A DNA stretch of 64,000 nucleotides, from NCBI GenBank assembly GCA_029215795.1, contig JARDYH010000003.1, positions 95,760,609 through 95,824,608 of the forward strand, written 5' to 3'. This DNA comes from Anniella stebbinsi. Taxonomy: Eukaryota; Chordata; Lepidosauria; Squamata; Anniellidae. The notes below the pieces were generated by a model. It was not told the origin of the DNA and searched no databases. It worked only from the letters and a program-made list of their open reading frames with translations. Positions 23,235-35,629 of the stretch are shown in pieces (the first letter of the stretch is position 1; every line of letters begins with the position of its first letter). The translations under genes were made by a program, and so were the position numbers.

Positions 23235-25370
23235 TCAACATACGCTGTTAAATTCCTGGGAGAAGAGAAAAGTCTTGACCTGGAGCCGAAAAGATAACAA
23301 TGTTGGCGCCAAGTGAACCTCATCGGGGAGATCGTTCCATAATTGGGGGGCCACCACTGAAAATGCCCTCTCCCTTGTTGCCATCCTCCGAGCTTCCCTC
23401 GGAGTACACACCCAGAGGAGGACCTTAGATGTTGATCGTAGTGTATGGGTAGGTTTGTGTTGGGAGAAGTGTGCCATCAGGTATTGTGGTCCCAAGCCAC
23501 GTAAAGTTTTATAGGTTAAAACCAGCACCTTGAATCGGGCTCGGAAACATACAGGAAGCCAATGCAAGCAGGCCGGAGTAGGTCTTATATGTTCAAATCT
23601 TCTGGTTCCTGTTATCAATCTGGCTGCTGCATTTTGCACAAGCTGCAGCTTCTGAACCATCTTCAAAGGCAGCCCCACGTAGAGCGCATTGCAGTAATCC
23701 AACTTGAAGATTACCAGAGCATAGACAACTGAAGCCAGGTTATCTCTGTCCAGATAGGGGCATAGCTGGGCCACCAACTGAAGTTGGTAGAAGGCACTCT
23801 GTGCCACCGAGGCCACCTGAGCCTCAAATGACAGAGATGGTTCTAGGAGAACCCCCAAGCTATGAACCTGCTCCTTCAGGGGGAGTGCAACCCCATCCAG
23901 AACAGGTTGAACACCCTCCATCCAGTCAGAAGAAGCACCTCTAACAGCATCTCAGTCTTGTCTGGATTGAGTTTTAGTTTGTTAGACCTCATCCAGTCCA
24001 CTGTCGCAGCCAGGCACAGGTTCAGCACATCCACAGCCTTGCCTAATGAAGATGAAAAGGAGAAATAGAGTTGTGTGTCATCAGTGTACTGATGACAACG
24101 CACTCCAAAACTCCGGATGACCGCACCCAACGGTTTCATGTAAATGTTAATCAGCATGGAGGACAAGACTGACCCCTGTGGGACCCCATAGTGTAGAGTT
24201 CATGGAGGCAAGCAATGTACCTCAAGCACCACCTGGAGCCGCCCTGCCAAGTAGGAGTGGAACCACTGGAGTGCAGTACCTCCCACTCCTAACTCAGCCA
24301 ATCGTCCCAGAAGGATACCATGGTCGATGGTATCGACAGCCACTGAGAGATCAAAGAGAATCAACAGAGTCACACTCCCCCGTCTTTCTCCTGACATAGG
24401 TCATCATACAGGGCAACCAAGGCTGCTTCCATGCCAAAACCAGGACTGAAGCCGGACTGAAATGGATCCAGATAATCAGTCTCATCCAAGAGTGTCTGGA
24501 GCTGGCCCACATCCACTCGCTCAAGGACCTTGCCCAGGAATGGAACATTTGCCACAAGCCTATAGTTGTTAAGATTTTCTGGGTCCAGGGAAGATTTCTT
24601 CAAGAGTAGTCCCACTACTGCCTCTTTCTGATGGCCTGGGACCACTCCCTCTTGCAAAGAGGCATTAATCACTTCCCTGGCCCAGCCGGCTGTTCCATCC
24701 CTGCTAGCTTTTATTAGCCCAGAGGGGCAAGGATCCAATACAGAAGTGGTTGCACAAACCTGTGCAAGCACCTTGACAACATCCTCAAGCTGCACCAACT
24801 GAAACTCATCCAAGAAAGCAGGACAAGCCTGTGCTCTGGATACCTCGCCAGATTCACCTGCTATAACACTGGAGTGTAAATCCTGGCGGATGCCAAAGAT
24901 TTTATTCTGGAAGTGCCTAGCAAATTCAGTACAGCAGGCCTCAGATGGTTGTACCTTGTCCTTGGGGCCGGCATGTAATAGCCCCCAGACAACTCTGAAA
25001 AGCTCCACTGGGTGGCAGATTGTTGATTTGATAGTGGCAGCAAGGTATTGCTTTTTTGCTGCCCTCACTGCCCCTGAATATACCTTACTATAGGCACTTA
25101 CCTGTGTTTGATTGCATCCACTAGGAGTTCATCTCCATCTGCCTTCAAGCCATCTCCTATTTTGTTTCATCACTCTGGGGTATACCATGGAGCCATACGA
25201 GCTCTACACAGGGGAGGGGTTTCAGGAGCAACCATGTCAATCGCTTGGGTCATTTCTGCATTCCACAGATCAACCAGGGTTTGGACAGGAGAGCCAGCCC
25301 TATCAGCCAGAAACCTCCCCAGAGCCCTTTGGAAACCATCCGAATCCATTAGCCTCCAGGAGCGGACCAT
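23235..25370 (-). pseudogene. L2 linker, reverse transcriptase and C-terminus, multiply frameshifted
   Basis: Segments at 25370-25170, 25068-24370, 24397-24200, 24166-23876 and 23921-23235 carry in order the linker, RT palm and C-terminal region. The catalytic box reads HQYTDDTQLYFSF (YTDD instead of YADD), and FDLSVAVDTIDH replaces LDLSVAFDTIDH. The C-terminus keeps LDYCNALYVGLP and QNAAARLITG. Several frameshifts. Confidence 0.85.
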
Positions 25371-26229
25371 CTTAATAGGTCCCCCACCCTTGCAGAGGGG
25401 AAAAGCTGTGTAAGTCTAAACCTCAGCAGGTGGTGATCTGACCATGGCAAAGGGAGTGATGTGAGGCCCCTCACTTCCAGATCACCATCTCCCTGTCCAG
25501 TTGTGAAAAACAGATCTAGAGTATGCCCTGCTACATGCGTTGGGCCAATAGCATGTTGGGACAGTCCCATGGTTGTCATGGATACCATGAAATTCTGAGC
25601 TGCCCTTGATAAGGTGCCCTCAGCATGAATGTTGACATATCCCAGAACCAGCAGTCTGGGGAATGTCAGCAGTACACCTGAGACCACCTTCGTTAGCTCA
25701 CGTAGGGAGTCTGTTGAGCAGCAGGGAGGGCTGTACACCAACAGCATCCCCAATCTGTCCCGCTGACCCAACACAAGGTGCAAACACTCCAGACCAGTAA
25801 TCACATGGAGAGGGAGCTTGCAGAGGGAGATGGAGTTCCAATAGACCACAGCAACATCCCCTCCCCGGCCCTCAGGTCTACCCTGAGGCTGAACCAATTA
25901 CCCTGGTGGGCACAGCTGGAGAGACTGACTCCTCCCTGCTCACCCACCCAAGTCTCGGTTATACATGCCAGATCAGCTGCCTCATCCACAATTAAGTCTT
26001 GGATGAGGGAGGTCTTATTATGTACCGATCTGGCATTTAAAAGCAGCATCTGGAGGCTCGAGGGCTGGCTGATAGGGCAACCAACAGACCTGCGATTGCA
26101 GGGAGGACTGGAACACGGCACAACTGTTAACTGTCTGGGCTGTGTTCCCCTTACCTGGTAAGTCGTCCTCACAACGCCATATCTACCTCTACCCATCACT
26201 ACACTGATTGGGGCCCCCTCAAATCCCAC
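25349..26229 (-). pseudogene. L2 endonuclease, frameshifted and active-site mutated
   Basis: Two overlapping frames (26229-25801 and 25897-25349) together cover the endonuclease. The N-terminal NARSVHNKT and ITETWVGEQGG are present. The catalytic motif reads LVLGYVNIHA, with Tyr where the other copy has Asp; WSDHHLLRF is retained. A frameshift near 25850 and the Asp-to-Tyr change mean it cannot be active. Confidence 0.85.
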
Positions 26230-27103
26230 CTCTTGGCTCTGTATTCATCTCCCAGGCACATAGCTCAAGACCCCACAAAAAGCCAGGCAGGTAAAAAGGG
26301 AAAAAGGGGGGGGCGGAGAAAAAAGAGCAGCAGCAGCAAGCAGGCAGGCAGGCAGCAGGTGGCTCTCCCTCTTCCTTAAGTGGTGGTGGTGATGGTTCCC
26401 TCCTCCTGCAGCATCTTGCATTTATTCCTTACTGTTGACAAAGCATAAAAATATAGATAGATACTCAAGAATATCTCAGCAGGCTTCCTTTAAAGAGAGA
26501 ATGGAATATACAGAAACATTAATATTCATACTAGGGTATTCTTATCGCGATAGCAAAATATTTCACATTTGTGATTGCCTAGAACTTCAAGTTCTCAAGG
26601 CTTTTTTAAAAATAGTTTTATTTTAAGCTATGTGGTTATTAATCTCAGGGCACAACCAATTCCATACTGACAACTCAAATACCCTAAGAAATAGGCCAGC
26701 TGCAACAGCTGCATTGTATATATGTAATTTATATTAACTGTATGTAGCTTATATGAACCCCACTGGTAACCTCAAACATGACCTGAGACTAAAGGTTTCT
26801 TTTGTAACTATATTGGATAGTATGCTGTATTTTTACTCTGCTGGAGTCCAAATGATTCCTTCTATGTTGATGTCAATCACACAGTGCAATGAAACTGATA
26901 TAGTCAGGGGTCTTGACATCCAAAGTGCCAGAGCGGTGCCACAAATTGATAAGTAAGGAGAACCCTGAACCTCTCAGCTTTCATTTTCAGTGGAGAGGGA
27001 GGAGAAAGAAAGAAAAAGATTATGCTTGTGGATTTGGGCAAAAACTTGCAAACGTGTAGATAATTTTGGTTAAAGGTCTAGGAACCACCGATGATTGAAA
27101 GGG

Positions 27104-27292
27104 AGGGGCCGTAGCTTAGTGGTAGATCACATGCTTTACATGCAGAAGGTCCCAGGTTCAATCCCCACCATCTCCAGCTAGGGCAAAGAAAGAACCCTGC
27201 CTGAAAACCTGGAGAGTTTCTTCCAGTCAGTATTGATTATACTGGGGTAGATGGACCACACATCTGACTCCCTAGAAGGCAGCTTCCTGTGA
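27104..27292 (+). mobile_element. tRNA-derived SINE
   Basis: The head 'ggggccgtagcttagtggta' holds an A-box-like stretch and 'ggttcaatccc' is a good B box, 40 bp apart. The body includes 'tggagagtttcttccagtca' and ends 'aaggcagcttcctgtg'. No tRNA cloverleaf, so not a tRNA gene. A more decayed copy is at about 46964-47105. Confidence 0.75.
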
Positions 27293-27714
27293 AATTTACA
27301 TGGGGCATCCAGTGTACAAGACATGTGCTTCATCTCTTTGTCCTACAGCACCTTTACCTCTCCGTGTGTGCCCCAGGACTTAGACATACATGTGTGTAAA
27401 TCTTGACAGTTGATTATGCAGGAGGTGGTAGAATACTGAAGTGGTAGAATGGGGTGGACCGTTTTGGAATGTGGATACTCACATTTTTGAATGCTCCCCT
27501 AGATCAAAAACTCCTTGAGAATATAAAATGAATAGCAGACAAAGAACTGGAATATAGGACCTTTCTTCCTGCTGTGCTAGTTTAACAGGCATATTTGTAC
27601 ATATAGGAGCATTCACAATTAAAATATACCATCTACAGACTAGGGTGATACAGTTCACGCTGCCACCTTGGCATTCTACCACTTCATTCTTCCCCATTCT
27701 ACTACTGCATATGT

Positions 27715-27766
27715 ATTATTATTACTATTATTATTATTATTAATAATAATAATAATAATAATAATA
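27715..27766. repeat. (ATT)n(AAT)n self-complementary microsatellite
   Basis: ATT units switch to AAT units, making the tract an inverted repeat. It directly abuts a perfect hairpin (27768-27821). Confidence 0.92.
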
Positions 27767-27767
27767 T

Positions 27768-27821
27768 AGCTCACACATATGCATATTTATGAATAAGAAT
27801 AGATATGCATATGTGTGAGCT
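27768..27821. repeat. Perfect 19-bp inverted repeat, 16-nt loop
   Basis: AGCTCACACATATGCATAT and its exact complement ATATGCATATGTGTGAGCT flank 16 nt. Origin unknown. Confidence 0.85.
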
Positions 27822-28022
27822 GTACTTGCAGCTAAATGTGTGAATAGATGCCACTAAAAAAAAATCATTATTTGCATTATTCAGGGCAGCTTGCAACACT
27901 TAAAAATAAAACAATACCGGTGGCCAGATCATATGATACACTAATCCAGATTGCTTCCCTAGGGGGCCCAATCCCATTTCCAGTGGCACAAGATATCTAT
28001 GCATGATGTAATGTCTAAAAAC

Positions 28023-28165
28023 CAGTGAAGGCTGGTGGCCCCAATTTTGGTGGGACTACAAATCCATTCAGAGTTTCAGTCAGAAACAGCGAGAACTCTC
28101 AAGGAGCTATCTAAGGTGCTAAATCTATTTTGGGGATAGGGTTCATCACTTTAGCCAGGATGGGG
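28023..28165. mobile_element. One-sided copy of CAGTGGAGGCTGG hAT-like MITE
   Basis: 'cagtgaaggctggtggcccc', 'ggtgggactacaaatccatt' and 'agagtttcagtcagaa' match the left arm of the copies at 33952, 48342 and 51536. The right end is lost. Confidence 0.6.
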
Positions 28166-28969
28166 AAAGGTTCTACATGTCTACTAATGTATGCACAGGC
28201 CGTGGCCAGGGAGGAGGCTAGGGGGTCAAGCCACCTCCCTAAATTTTCTCTGCCCCCTAATTATTTTACAAACAAATAAGTAAAAAACAGTTTACAATTT
28301 TGTCTTTAAAATCAGAAGGAGTGCCCCCTCCTACTTTTTGGGGCCCTCCCCAAGAACATTTAGGCGGTGTATGCACATAGATCTCTTCCACATGAGGAGC
28401 CCCCCGATTGTGCCATGTTTTCCTTGCATGGGGGAGCACTAAGCACATAGATCAGTACACATAGAGAGCCCTTTCCCACATTGGCTCAATGCATAAATGG
28501 TAGGGAAGAGGTTTCACCCTGGTTCCCTCCGCTATTTCTTCTCTGAGTGAATTCTGTGCAAGAAATGGAGGTGTCATGTGACCCTCCCTGCTATGCACTG
28601 TTACACAGTATGGACCTGAAGTTTAATGCCAGCAACAGAAGGGGCATAAAATATCCTTCATTAATTAGTGTCATTATATCTTACAGGGAGATTAGTTCAT
28701 GTATTAAGAGAATTTATTTTAATGCTTGGATTATGAATGAAAAATATGATTAAGGATCACGAATACAAGATGCTTTTTTATCTGTGGATTATTTTTCTAT
28801 TTATGGGAATGGCTATGAGGATTTGTTTTTGAAAGAAAGCCTCACATAATGTTCATCGAATGAAAGCAATTTTAAAAAGGAAAAGGAATGAGGTGGCACT
28901 TAAAATCCCACCAATGATACTTAATGTTTTAAAGATTATTTGGCATGCAGAAGGAAGGATCAGTTGATT

Positions 28970-29175
28970 CTGGTTGAACAACAGGAAAAAAACTTCCTAA
29001 CTGTCAGAGAATTCAGACTATGGAACCAACTTCCTAGAGAGTTGGTGGGCTCTCTATTGCTGGTAGTATTCAAATAGAGACTGGGCAGCCATCTGCCAGG
29101 GATTCTTCAAACTGGATTCCTGTAGTGAGCAGGAGGCTGGACTCAGTGGCCTAAATGGCCCTTTCCAACTCTTAT
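28970..29175 (+). mobile_element. CR1-type LINE 3' end, sense
   Basis: 'ttcctaactgtcagagaatt', 'gcagccatctgccagggatt', 'aggaggctggactcagtggc' and terminal 'ccaactcttatgattc' are the standard CR1 3' untranslated text with its ATTCTATG-like end. Confidence 0.8.
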
Positions 29176-29500
29176 GATTCAGAAAGGGATGCTCTTTTTT
29201 AGGTTTGAAATACCAGCTATACCTCTGTGTCTTCATTTAGTCTATCAAGCATTGATGACCGGCTTTTTTAAAAAACAAAACAAAAACCAACTTCTTTTGT
29301 GATTATATTTCATTGAGAAGTTGTTGCTCTAAACTATTCTGGTCAGCTTCTCAGCTTCTTTTCTTATTTCCCCATCCAAACCTCCCAATGGTTGATCTCA
29401 ACATAGGCAGAGGTATTTTCCCCTTTCCAGAGCTGAAGATTCCATTTTTAGTTATCATGGCTAATGACCAGAGATCTACCCTTCTTGAAATAATCTATTT

Positions 29501-29517
29501 CTTTCTTTCTTTCTTTC

Positions 29518-29557
<40 letters not shown>

Positions 29558-29560
29558 TTT
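29501..29560. repeat. (CTTT)n microsatellite
   Basis: Tetranucleotide run with one short interruption. Confidence 0.95.
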
Positions 29561-29754
29561 AAGCCAACCAATATCATGTGCTCATTCTTCATTTTGTGTG
29601 AGGTGAACCTACAATCCAATTGGCAACTCCAAATTCTAGGGTCTGACAAGAGAGAATAATCTATCTCTGTTCACTCTCGCTACACAGCTTGTTGTATGCA
29701 TATTCATCTTTATAAGAAAGCTCCGTACTTGACATAGATTTCTTCAAAGGCAGC

Positions 29755-30235
29755 AGAACATAAGAAGATCAGACTAAAGGCCTATCTAGCCCAGGACACT
29801 GTTTCCCATAGTGGCCATCCAGATGCTCATGAAAAGCTCACAAGCAGGACATGAGATCAGCAGCCTTCTGGTGTTGTTCCCCAGCAACTGGTGTTGAGAG
29901 GCATGCTGCCGCTGATCCTGGCGATTGCATATATCCATAATATCTAGTAGCCATTGGTAGTCTTATCCTCCATGAATTTGTCTAATGCCAATCCCCTTTA
30001 AAGCTATCTAAGGTTGTGGCCATCACCACATCACAAGGGGGAGAATTCCATACATTATGATGTGTTCTGTGAAGAAGTGCTTCCTTTTGTCTGTCCTGAA
30101 ACGCCTGCCAATTTATTTCCTTGTTTTTGCTATTATGAGAAAGGTAGAACAGCTCCTCTCTAACCACTTTCTCCACCCTGAAATGCACCTGCCACACCGA
30201 GATGCTTATTCTGCTTAGCATTTCTATTTTACTTA
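29755..30235 (-). mobile_element. CR1/L3-type LINE 3' region, antisense
   Basis: 'cctatctagcccaggacact', 'gcatgctgccgctgatcctg', 'tcctccatgaatttgtctaa' and 'aagtgcttccttttgtctgt' are the antisense of a common reptile CR1/L3 3' region, also seen in sense at 3369. No coding frame remains. Confidence 0.8.
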
Positions 30236-30404
30236 AGGGTTTTGTTTTGTTTTGTTTTTTACCAAATTGTCTGGTAATGCCATTGTCCTAGAACTTTCCT
30301 TCATACACATATCACTTTTTATTCCTGTTGGGAATATGAAAATAATAACTAAAGCAAGGCTCACAAAGAGGGAGGTGGTGGAAATTTGTAGGATTTTCCT
30401 TTAG

Positions 30405-30800
30405 GTGGTCCAGTAGGCTGCAGCCAGATTGTTGACCGGGGCCGATTACAGGGAGTGTGTGACTGACTTGTTACAGCAGCTTCATGGTTATCAGTCTGCT
30501 TCCAGACACAATTCAGAGTGCTGGTTATGACCTTTAAAGCCCTTTTTGATTTGAAACCACACTATCTGAAAGACCAAGAGGGACTTCTCCAAGGCTGCTC
30601 CAAGGCTCTAGAATTCCCTGCCAAGTGAAGGTTAGGCTGGCTCCGTCTTTGTTGTCATTCTGTCAGCCTTTGGCACCTAAACTGGGTTGGGTGCTATCTT
30701 TTTATTTTAATGTTGTGCTTTCATTTATTATTGATTGTTTTCATTAAGTTTCTGTTTAATTTTGGTTTTGTTATTATTAGTCACCTTCTGCCATTTTCGG
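30405..30800 (+). mobile_element. L2-type LINE C-terminal fragment, sense
   Basis: Short translated pieces such as VLVMTFKALFDLKPHYLKD resemble the L2 C-terminus (compare FKVLVLTYKTLRGLGPQYL in the 23-kb copy). Frames are broken. Confidence 0.55.
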
Positions 30801-31859
30801 GGCTTAATTTATTGCCTTAATTTCACACTTTGAATCTTTTAAAATGGCAGCGTGCAGGAATAGAGCACTGTAGCTTTCTGAGAACTTTCTGTTCCAAATG
30901 TGGAGATGTGACAAGGAAGGGTAAATTGATCATTCCTATCTACTTTCTGGCAGAACAATCTAGTCTCTGTTATAATGAAACCCACCTATTGCTTCCTGTC
31001 TCACTTAGGCAGTCCCTTCCTGATTTAACTGATTTCCATGACTCTAGATCCTGTAAGGGTGTCACCAGTGTGTTTGAAAAAGCAGCTTGGCAAGCCCTTC
31101 TTCCACAAATGTCACTTTGTGCCAAATTTTAATTGAAGGGAAATTTTAGCCTTCCTGCAGTGAAGATGTTTCATCTTAATATTTCCTATGGGAAGGTAAG
31201 AAAAGGCAAAATCAAAGGAGCTTCAAAAATGTGAATGTATACAGTGGGACACATGCAGTTTGATAGCTTGAGCTGCTGCGGTGTGTTTGTTGACAACATA
31301 TAGACATTGCTAAGCAACTGCATCTTATAGATCCAGCAATCTGTCGCTCCCTTTCAACACTTCCTGCGCATACGCTCCTTCTCCACTTTTGACTGAGAAC
31401 TTTGAAGTATGTTTATCACAAGCGACTGCAGCTGCGAATCTTTACAGGATATGTAGGAACTGAACTGGGACTAAAAAGATTTGCTGATTGATAGGATGTC
31501 TAAGTGGTTTATAAGCGTGTAACAGGCTGGCAGGAGTTGCCCCGTACTCTTTACCTTCTTAGCAAGTGAAATGCCACCTTTAATATTGATTTGTGATTTA
31601 TGATCCCACCCAGGCATGATACAAATGGGATTTGTGTCAGAGTATGGGATGAGATAGAAATCATCTAAAGGCAAATCGCAACATGCATTGTATTTAACTC
31701 TTCTTATAGAGCAAATTGGGGGCATTTAATGGTGTATGCCAAACCACTAGCCAAATGCCTCACATAACATAGAGACTGTACATTTCGGGGTTTGCAGCTA
31801 GGGATGAAATAGTTAAAACTCCTGTCCCTGCACACTGTGATCCCTATGACAATTACCCA

Positions 31860-31861
<2 letters not shown>

Positions 31862-31894
<33 letters not shown>
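31862..31894. repeat. (CA)n microsatellite
   Basis: About 17 CA units. Confidence 0.95.
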
Positions 31895-31897
<3 letters not shown>

Positions 31898-32532
31898 GTG
31901 ATTAAACAAAGGGGGGAAACAAATGTAGTTCCCACTGACACATTAAGCATCACATTTAATTGAACATTTGATTTCAATGTGTGACTTAAGCAAGTGCATA
32001 AATCTCTTTCATTGGGATTTAAACATGCTTGTGTCACACTTTAAGAGAAGGCATTCAATCCTATGCACACTAGAGTAGAGAATGGATTGAAATCTGGGTC
32101 ATTAAAAATAGGTTTTAAGATTGCTATGTGGAGAAATAGTCTTTGGCTGCAGGCATACTGAGAGTTATAGCGTCATCTAGTGAGCGTTTTATCGCATGCT
32201 CACTACTGCCCACTTATGGATGTTCACGCATCCTTTAGACAATGACGTCTGCCTCCCGCATGCCTCCTGCTCCTTCTTGCCTGTTTTCCATCACAAAAAG
32301 GACGCTTTTAAATCAGCTTTTTAAAAAATAAAATGTGCTGCCATTTCCTGCTGTGTGCAAGAAAAGTCGCGTGATACAAATGGCTCCTGAATGGGCCATG
32401 TGGTCTTTGTTTACTTCCTCTTTCTTCTCCCAGGAGAAAGAGGAAGTATGGTGGGACAGGAGCAGGGGTGGAGAAGCGACAGTAGGGGAATGTGATTCCC
32501 ACACACACACACACCGTGTGATGATACTCTTA

Positions 32533-32821
32533 GGTCATTATCACATGGGCGGTTTTAAGCACACCCACCTTGGCTTTGCTCCACTTCTTCAGTGCTGGGT
32601 TCACATGACGTCATCCCCCTCCTGCTGCTCTCTCACCCTGAGGTCGCAGGTTTTAGTTTCTGTTTCAATTTATCCCTCAACGGGCAAAGTCCGTTTCAGG
32701 CAAGTTCAACAAGCCAAGTTGAGGTATAGGAGCAAAACCGACCATGTTTGATTCGCATAGGAAATGGAGGGGGAACCTGCAGAAGCAATCTGGGGGGAAC
32801 ATGGTATGTGTGATAAAGGCC
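32533..32821. mobile_element. PIF/Harbinger-like MITE, TTA target duplication
   Basis: Ends GGTCATTATCACATGGGC and, reversed, GGCCTTTATCACACATACC. Flanked by TTA on both sides (32530-32532, 32822-32824), the classic 3-bp duplication of PIF/Harbinger transposons. 289 bp, no transposase. Confidence 0.72.
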
Positions 32822-33717
32822 TTAGGCATGCTTAACTCTGCATAGGATTGGACTGTTTGTATAAAATTGTCCCTGTTTCTTAAGCCTATGGATACTGTAT
32901 AAGTTCTTTTGCAGACTGGCTCCCCTTATATTTCTCTCCCTCTCTCAGTCTTTTTAACTGTTAAACTTTAACAGAATACATTTAAAATTGGCTGTGGGTG
33001 GTGTATATAGAGAAAAGGAATCTAAATCTTCCCACAGACTCTGTTGTATCAAGAAATCAGAAAGATGAGTTAAGTCACCCTGGTCAGTGAACACTTAATC
33101 AGAGAGATAGTGAGATTTAAAACGGGATGTCAGGAGCTACCAAAAATACCTTATCAACATCCACACCCCATCAGCAGCTTCATTCTGAAAATTCCCAGGA
33201 GACAGTCCAAGGCAAGGAGGAAATCTAACTTTGTGGTTCTCACTTAACGTTACTTCCCTTTCTACAATATTCATCATGCCTCAGAGCGATACTATTCCTG
33301 AGAGGGGTTGAAAGTTCCAAGTGTCTGTATTAGAATGCTGAACGGCAGACCTTCATTTTGTTTGAGATTCTCGGTACCTTTCCAAACCTTTTAGACCAGA
33401 ACTGGACAGAATGTTTTGACTAACAGGCAAGTCCCAATTGAAAGCTCCTAGAAGAACATTATCCTATGGTGAAATGCATGTATAGAAAATCTATATAATG
33501 ATGAAGTACCGATATTGTCCTCCAGCTTAGGGGCCCTAGTAGATTAATTACTTCCCAGGTGTGCCCTGATCTGGCTTCAAAATCAGTCTTGTTGAATTCA
33601 TGTTTGCTGCTGAGTCCAAAGTACATTTTAGTGCTCTCTCTGGGTTAGTTCTCACTGAGGTGGTAAATCGATGTTTGGGTTGTTCCACTTCTAAATGCAG
33701 ATGGGATGCTTCATTAC

Positions 33718-33766
33718 CAAAACAAACAAACAAACAAACAAACACCAACCAACCAACCAACCAAAG
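33718..33766. repeat. (AAAC)n(AACC)n microsatellite
   Basis: Tetranucleotide run changing unit. Followed at about 33790-33850 by a short antisense L2-like 3' end ('tacacccgatagctaaagct'). Confidence 0.9.
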
Positions 33767-33951
33767 CTCTTTCACACAGAAAAGTGCATGTCATTCATTT
33801 TTATTTCTTTATTTACCTCTCTATACACCCGATAGCTAAAGCTGTCTGTCAGGGACCAGGCAGAAACATCCACACATTTAGCAGTCCAAAAACACACGAA
33901 TTATGTGAGGCTGCTGATCATACACAGCAGCCCTTAGATTTGAGGATGTTT

Positions 33952-34081
33952 AGTGGAGGATGGTGACTCCAATTTCGGTGGGGCTGTGAATCCGTTCTGG
34001 GTGTCAGTCCGAACCAATCACAACTCTAAAGGAGATCTCCAAGGGTTTAGGGGATCTTTGGAGCCACCAGCCTCCAGTGAG
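33952..34081. mobile_element. CAGTGGAGGCTGG hAT-like MITE, short copy
   Basis: Left 'agtggaggatggtgactcc' and right 'ggagccaccagcctccagtg' are inverted ends. The interior 'ggtggggctgtgaatccgtt' is as in the other copies. Confidence 0.65.
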
Positions 34082-34670
34082 GGGGTTTATTAGATATGTC
34101 AAGGTATTCATGATCTTCTGCTATGTACTTGATACTCCAGCCTTCTTTCACTTACTGCCTCCAGATATTTTGGACATCAATTCCCATCGGCCCTAGCCAG
34201 CATGGCCAATAGTCAGGAATACTGAGAGTTGTAGTCCAAAGTACCTGGAAGGCACCAGGTTGGGGGAGGCTGTTCTACACCTTCTTAAAAACAAATTCAT
34301 GATTTTAAAGGAGCAAAACTGCATATGTGGTTCTGATAATGACAATGATAATAGTGCCCTTTTTACCTTACAAGCTGAATGATGGGGGGGGGGGGGTCGT
34401 GTCAATGCCTGCTTACTTTATTCATTAACAGCATACATAGAATTTCCAAGGTTATGCATAAAAGATAATGACTTGTATTTAATGAAAATACTAAAGTTCT
34501 GTTTTAATTTTTTTTCACTCAGAGCAAGTGTTTTGACAGATGGATGGTCTTTATTTTTGTAATGGGCCAGTAAAAAGTTTGCATAACACAACATAATCAA
34601 TGTTACGTATGTGCTCTGTTTTTTAAAAAATATTTTTGTGTTTGGCTCCTTCATTGTTTGCTCAGGTTAT

Positions 34671-34695
34671 TCTCTCTCTCTCTCTCTCTCTCTCT
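34671..34695. repeat. (TC)n microsatellite
   Basis: About 12 TC units. Confidence 0.93.
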
Positions 34696-35070
34696 GTGGA
34701 ATCCCTTCTATCTGGTTGATACATAAATACTGAGAGACACTTAATAATAAATATAAAGACATACTGGCTTTTATTCTTTACAATGGTTCTTATAAGGATG
34801 GAGAGATATGTCAAGTCCATTTCCACAGACTTTGTCAATGTTCATTCTATGCGGTTCCATGAAGGTTTTTCTTATTTATTAAAAAATAATTCCTACATAT
34901 TTTTGTATGCATATTTCAAACAGAAGCTTTCATGGACACATGCGCCATTGACTAAAGTGTGTTTGTGCTCATTTTAAAAATGTATTCAGGATTTTTTGCA
35001 CATTTTTCAAATGTGCCAATATAGTCAAACACATTTTTTTCCTTTTGCAGAACACATTACAAGTACAGAT

Positions 35071-35400
35071 CATAGAATCATAGAATAGTAGAGTTGGAAG
35101 GGGCCTATAAGGCCACTGAGTCCAACCCCCCGCTCAGTGCAGGAATCTACCTTGAAGCATCCCTGACAGATGGTTGTCCAGCTGCCTCTTGAATGTCTCT
35201 AATGTGGGAGAGCCCACCACCTCCCTAGGTCATTGGTTCCATTGTCGTATTGTTCTAACAGTCTGGAAGTTTTTCCTGATGTCCAGTTGGAATCTGGCTT
35301 CCTGTAACTTGAGCCCATTATTCCGTGTCCTGCACTCTGGGTTGATCACAAATTGCATTTCTCTGTTCACTTCCAAGAGGTGCAGATTGAGTAATCCATA
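35071..35400 (-). mobile_element. CR1 LINE 3' untranslated region, antisense
   Basis: Begins with the reverse of the CR1 terminal octamers ('catagaatcatagaatag') and 'agttggaaggggcctataag'. It continues with 'tgtccagctgcctcttgaat' and 'aagtttttcctgatgtccag', standard CR1 3' sequence. Followed by an A run. Confidence 0.88.
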
Positions 35401-35629
35401 AAAAAAAAAAAAAAACCCTCTATAGAGCAAATTTCTCTCCCATCACTAGATTTTCATTCTCTCAAAAGAAGACTTGCAATTTTGGAAGTGTATCCAAAAT
35501 AATTCAGTTCAAAGCAGGTTATTAGTAAAAATGTATAAGGATGATCTGATGAACCAAGAAGAGGCACATGTTAACATTGTACACCAATGATTCTTAATAT
35601 CAAAATTGTCAACTTCTTCCAAAGGTATG

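Larger units (their letters stand above)
23034..26420 (-). mobile_element. L2-clade LINE, longer copy, antisense to SEMA3A
   Basis: About 3.4 kb. The 3' end at about 23034 has an (AAT)n tail and the 'agctctctgggcggtttaca' motif. It extends further 5' than the copy at 15926 and includes the start of the endonuclease (LLLNARSVHNKTSLIQDLIV). It then runs into GC-rich 5' sequence up to about 26420, where the exact limit is unclear. The frame is broken into at least seven pieces, so it is older or more damaged than the 15926 copy. Confidence 0.9.

Noticed and set aside
27104..27180. Possible tRNA gene
   Set aside because: A and B boxes are present but no cloverleaf can be drawn and the rest matches a SINE body.
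32335..32751. 138-residue frame
   Set aside because: It runs through a CA repeat and into a MITE; no domain and no conserved context.
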